From: Anaerolineae bacterium
GTDB taxonomy: Bacteria; Chloroflexota; Anaerolineae; UBA1429
Reading direction: 5' to 3'
Assembly (NCBI GenBank): GCA_007123335.1
Contig: SKLG01000253.1
Span: 1-6,215, forward strand
DNA: 6,215 nucleotides
The notes under the pieces were generated by a model. The model was given only the letters and a program-made list of their open reading frames with translations, did no database searches and was not told where the DNA came from. This document shows positions 4,660-6,215 of the stretch, one piece after another; position 1 is the stretch's first letter; the number at the start of each line of letters is the position of its first letter. Position numbers and translations under genes: made by a program.

Positions 4660-5961
4660 TCAGGCCGGTATCGACCGCGCAGCCAGCACCAGCACCCGGT
4701 CTCCCGCCTCGTCCTCGGGCGCAAAGCGAACCGTCTGCGCGTCGTGGTAGCGCTGGAAAAAGGTGTAGCGCCCCGTCGTGGGCTCGAACCAAGAGGCGTC
4801 GACCGTGCCGCGCGACAGCTTGCTCAGGTCGATCCAGACCGGCATCGGCTCCGGGATATAGACCAGGGCATAGCTTCCATCTCTGGCCAAAGCGCCCTGG
4901 ATGCGCAGGTTGTCCTCCATGCTGCCACGGCAGACCAGGCTGCCATCCTGATCCGGCACCAGGGTATACCAGGGATACTCGGTGAACAGGGCCTTGAGGT
5001 GGCGGAGCTGCTCGGCGGCGGGAAGGTGCAGCGCGTCGCGCCAATAGATATCCACGTCTCGGTCGCGTGTGCGCGCTGAGGGCACGTAAAAGCTCCACAC
5101 GTCGCGGCACCCATAGGTGTGGCCCAAGGCGCCGCACAGCAGGGCATAGTAGGCGACCTGGCGCACCCGCTGCGGGGTCATGCGCACCCCATAGGGCATC
5201 TGCCGGTGAAAGAAGCGGTGGCTGTGCTCGTAGCGCGTCTCGCCATCGACAAACGGCTTCACCGGCTGCCGGTTATAGTCGGCCAGCAGCGTGTTGCAAT
5301 AGTCGAGTTCGAGCCGTGTCGAGGTCTGGAACATGTGATAGTCGAGCCAGGGCGACTCGTGGTACCACTGCGAGCTGGAACAAGGGGGGACGCCCGTGGG
5401 ATGAAAGGTCATCAGTTGGCCGCCGCCGTTGCCCGCGTCGAGGCCCAGGGCCATCTCCTCCCAGACCTGCGCGTATTCTGGCTGGTCCGGCTGTAGGTTG
5501 CGGTCGCCTCCCAGCACCCAGATGACGCGCGCGTCGGCGTAGCGCTGGCCGAGGAACTCTCCATACGCCCTGGCGTTGTCCGGCGTCAGCAGCGCAAGGT
5601 CTCCCTCGCGGCGCGGCGGCGCCACATACGAGCCCCAGCTCGGCAGCATGGCCATGGTCATGCCCAGGCCATTGGCGACGCCCACCAGGTGATCCACATG
5701 GCGGAAAAACGCCTCGTCTGGGCGCGTTGGATCGTTCTCCAAGAAGGGCCAGCGCCCGTAATAGTCGTCGGTGCGGGGCAGGTCCTCCCACACCAGCACG
5801 GGCATGATCACGGTAAAGCCCTGTTCGTGGCGCACCCGAAGGTAGTGTTCGGCCTCCTCCGTGGACGCCTGGTAGAAAAAGCCCCACGCGGTGTCGGCCA
5901 GGTAGAAAAAGGGGGCACCGTCGTCCTCCACCAGGTAGCGGCGATTGTCACTGATGCGCAT
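4660..5961 (-). CDS. DUF4038 / GH140-like putative glycoside hydrolase
   Basis: This 433-residue protein has the layout of DUF4038 proteins with a C-terminal Collagen_bind_2-like domain, the group that includes GH140 apiosidases acting on pectin side chains. The family opening is clear: P-F-F-Y-L-A-D-T-A-W-G-F-F (17-29). A TIM-barrel core runs to about 330. D153 in V-L-G-G-D-R-N and E241 in V-D-G-E-T-R-Y-E are in the right places for the acid/base and nucleophile pair. The C-terminal beta domain (about 345-430) contains V-Y-I-P-E-P-M-P-V and W-F-E-P-T-T-G-R-Y. The start has AAGGAG at 5974-5969, seven bases upstream. There is no signal peptide, so it should act in the cytosol on imported oligosaccharide or glycoside, unlike many secreted relatives. 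The substrate cannot be read from the sequence. No sugar transporter is visible in the window. Confidence 0.85.
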   Translation of the reverse strand: MRISDNRRYLVEDDGAPFFYLADTAWGFFYQASTEEAEHYLRVRHEQGFTVIMPVLVWEDLPRTDDYYGRWPFLENDPTRPDEAFFRHVDHLVGVANGLGMTMAMLPSWGSYVAPPRREGDLALLTPDNARAYGEFLGQRYADARVIWVLGGDRNLQPDQPEYAQVWEEMALGLDAGNGGGQLMTFHPTGVPPCSSSQWYHESPWLDYHMFQTSTRLELDYCNTLLADYNRQPVKPFVDGETRYEHSHRFFHRQMPYGVRMTPQRVRQVAYYALLCGALGHTYGCRDVWSFYVPSARTRDRDVDIYWRDALHLPAAEQLRHLKALFTEYPWYTLVPDQDGSLVCRGSMEDNLRIQGALARDGSYALVYIPEPMPVWIDLSKLSRGTVDASWFEPTTGRYTFFQRYHDAQTVRFAPEDEAGDRVLVLAARSIPA

Positions 5962-5999
5962 GAATCTGCTCCTTGCATAAGAGCGATCAACGGATAGCC

Positions 6000-6021
6000 C
6001 TCTGCCTCAAGGCAGGCAGAG
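6000..6021 (-). terminator. Hairpin in the oxidase-glycosidase gap
   Basis: CTCTGCCT and AGGCAGAG form a perfect 8-bp stem with a six-base loop. It lies 59 nt after the oxidase stop and 38 nt before the glycosidase start. No U-run follows. It may weakly terminate oxidase transcription or act as a processing site. No clear promoter for the glycosidase is seen in this 119-nt gap, so the two genes may be cotranscribed. Confidence 0.4.
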
Positions 6022-6080
6022 AGAACGACCGCTTGTGGTGCGCCATGTGGCCCGGCCTCTTTTGCGAGAGGACTGGCGAT

Positions 6081-6215
6081 CTACGCTGTCGTCTTGATGT
6101 TCTGGTTCAGCCGGAAGAAATTGTCGGGGTCGTATTGCTGCTTGAGCGCTGCCAGTCGCGCATATCCCGCCCCAAAGGCCGCCTTCATCATGGCGTCGCC
6201 CTCCTCCTGAAAGCC
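6081..6215 (-). CDS. FAD-linked oxidase, berberine-bridge type, C-terminal fragment
   Basis: Only the last 44 codons are inside the window, ending at TAG (6083-6081). The fragment carries the conserved BBE-domain ending: G-Y-A-R-L-A-A-L-K-Q-Q-Y-D-P-D-N-F-F-R-L-N-Q-N-I. The Y-D-P-x-N-x-F-R-x-N-Q-N-I motif closes many flavin-dependent oxidases of the BBE/FAD-binding-4 family, which oxidise sugars, alcohols or alkaloid-like substrates. The FAD-binding domain and any covalent flavin residues lie off the right edge, so substrate and localisation are unknown. The glycosidase starts 119 nt downstream on the same strand, so a shared carbohydrate role is possible but unproven. Confidence 0.88.
   Translation of the reverse strand, partial: GFQEEGDAMMKAAFGAGYARLAALKQQYDPDNFFRLNQNIKTTA

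Noticed and set aside
4113..4724. 203-codon minus-strand frame across the repeats and T-box leader
   Set aside because: It runs through the palindromic repeats, the promoter and the structured leader RNA, and ends in the terminator stem. The translation has no coherent domain.

Overview
The window is GC-rich bacterial DNA in which every credible gene lies on the minus strand, so the genes read from right to left. It suggests a member of the Chloroflexota (Anaerolineae/Caldilineae-like). The pointers are high GC, a canonical T-box leader, a TrpB2-type tryptophan synthase beta chain, a GH140-like (DUF4038) glycosidase and GC-rich palindromic repeats between genes. A GC-rich Firmicute with T-boxes is the main alternative. 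The taxonomic assignment is inference, because no marker gene is present.

From the right edge, in the direction of transcription: (1) 6215-6081 is the C-terminal tail of a berberine-bridge-type FAD-linked oxidase. (2) 5961-4660 is a complete DUF4038/GH140-like putative glycosidase with a C-terminal Collagen_bind_2-like domain and no signal peptide. (3) 4643-4491 is an intergenic cluster of palindromes: three identical 18-bp units (two direct, one inverted) and one unrelated hairpin. (4) 4454-4080 holds a strong promoter and a full T-box riboswitch with specifier codon UGG (Trp), ending in an intrinsic terminator. (5) 3996-2638 is trpB2. (6) 2621-2550 is a 72-nt intergenic element with perfect 18-bp inverted arms. 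(7) 2526-946 is serA, the long form of 3-phosphoglycerate dehydrogenase, with a hairpin over its stop codon. (8) 945-698 is a regulatory gap holding a minus-strand promoter and a plus-strand promoter whose spacer carries a perfect GAAC-N4-GTTC (LexA/SOS-box type) palindrome. (9) 697-1 is the N-terminal part of a type IIG (Eco57I-like) restriction-modification enzyme.

The central unit is T-box(Trp)-trpB2-serA. TrpB condenses indole with L-serine to give tryptophan, and SerA catalyses the first committed step to serine. The layout therefore suggests that uncharged tRNA-Trp raises both the condensing enzyme and the supply of its serine co-substrate. The other item that existing gene calls do not explain is the SOS-type promoter at 782-810, which points away from the restriction gene into a stretch with no convincing open reading frame.
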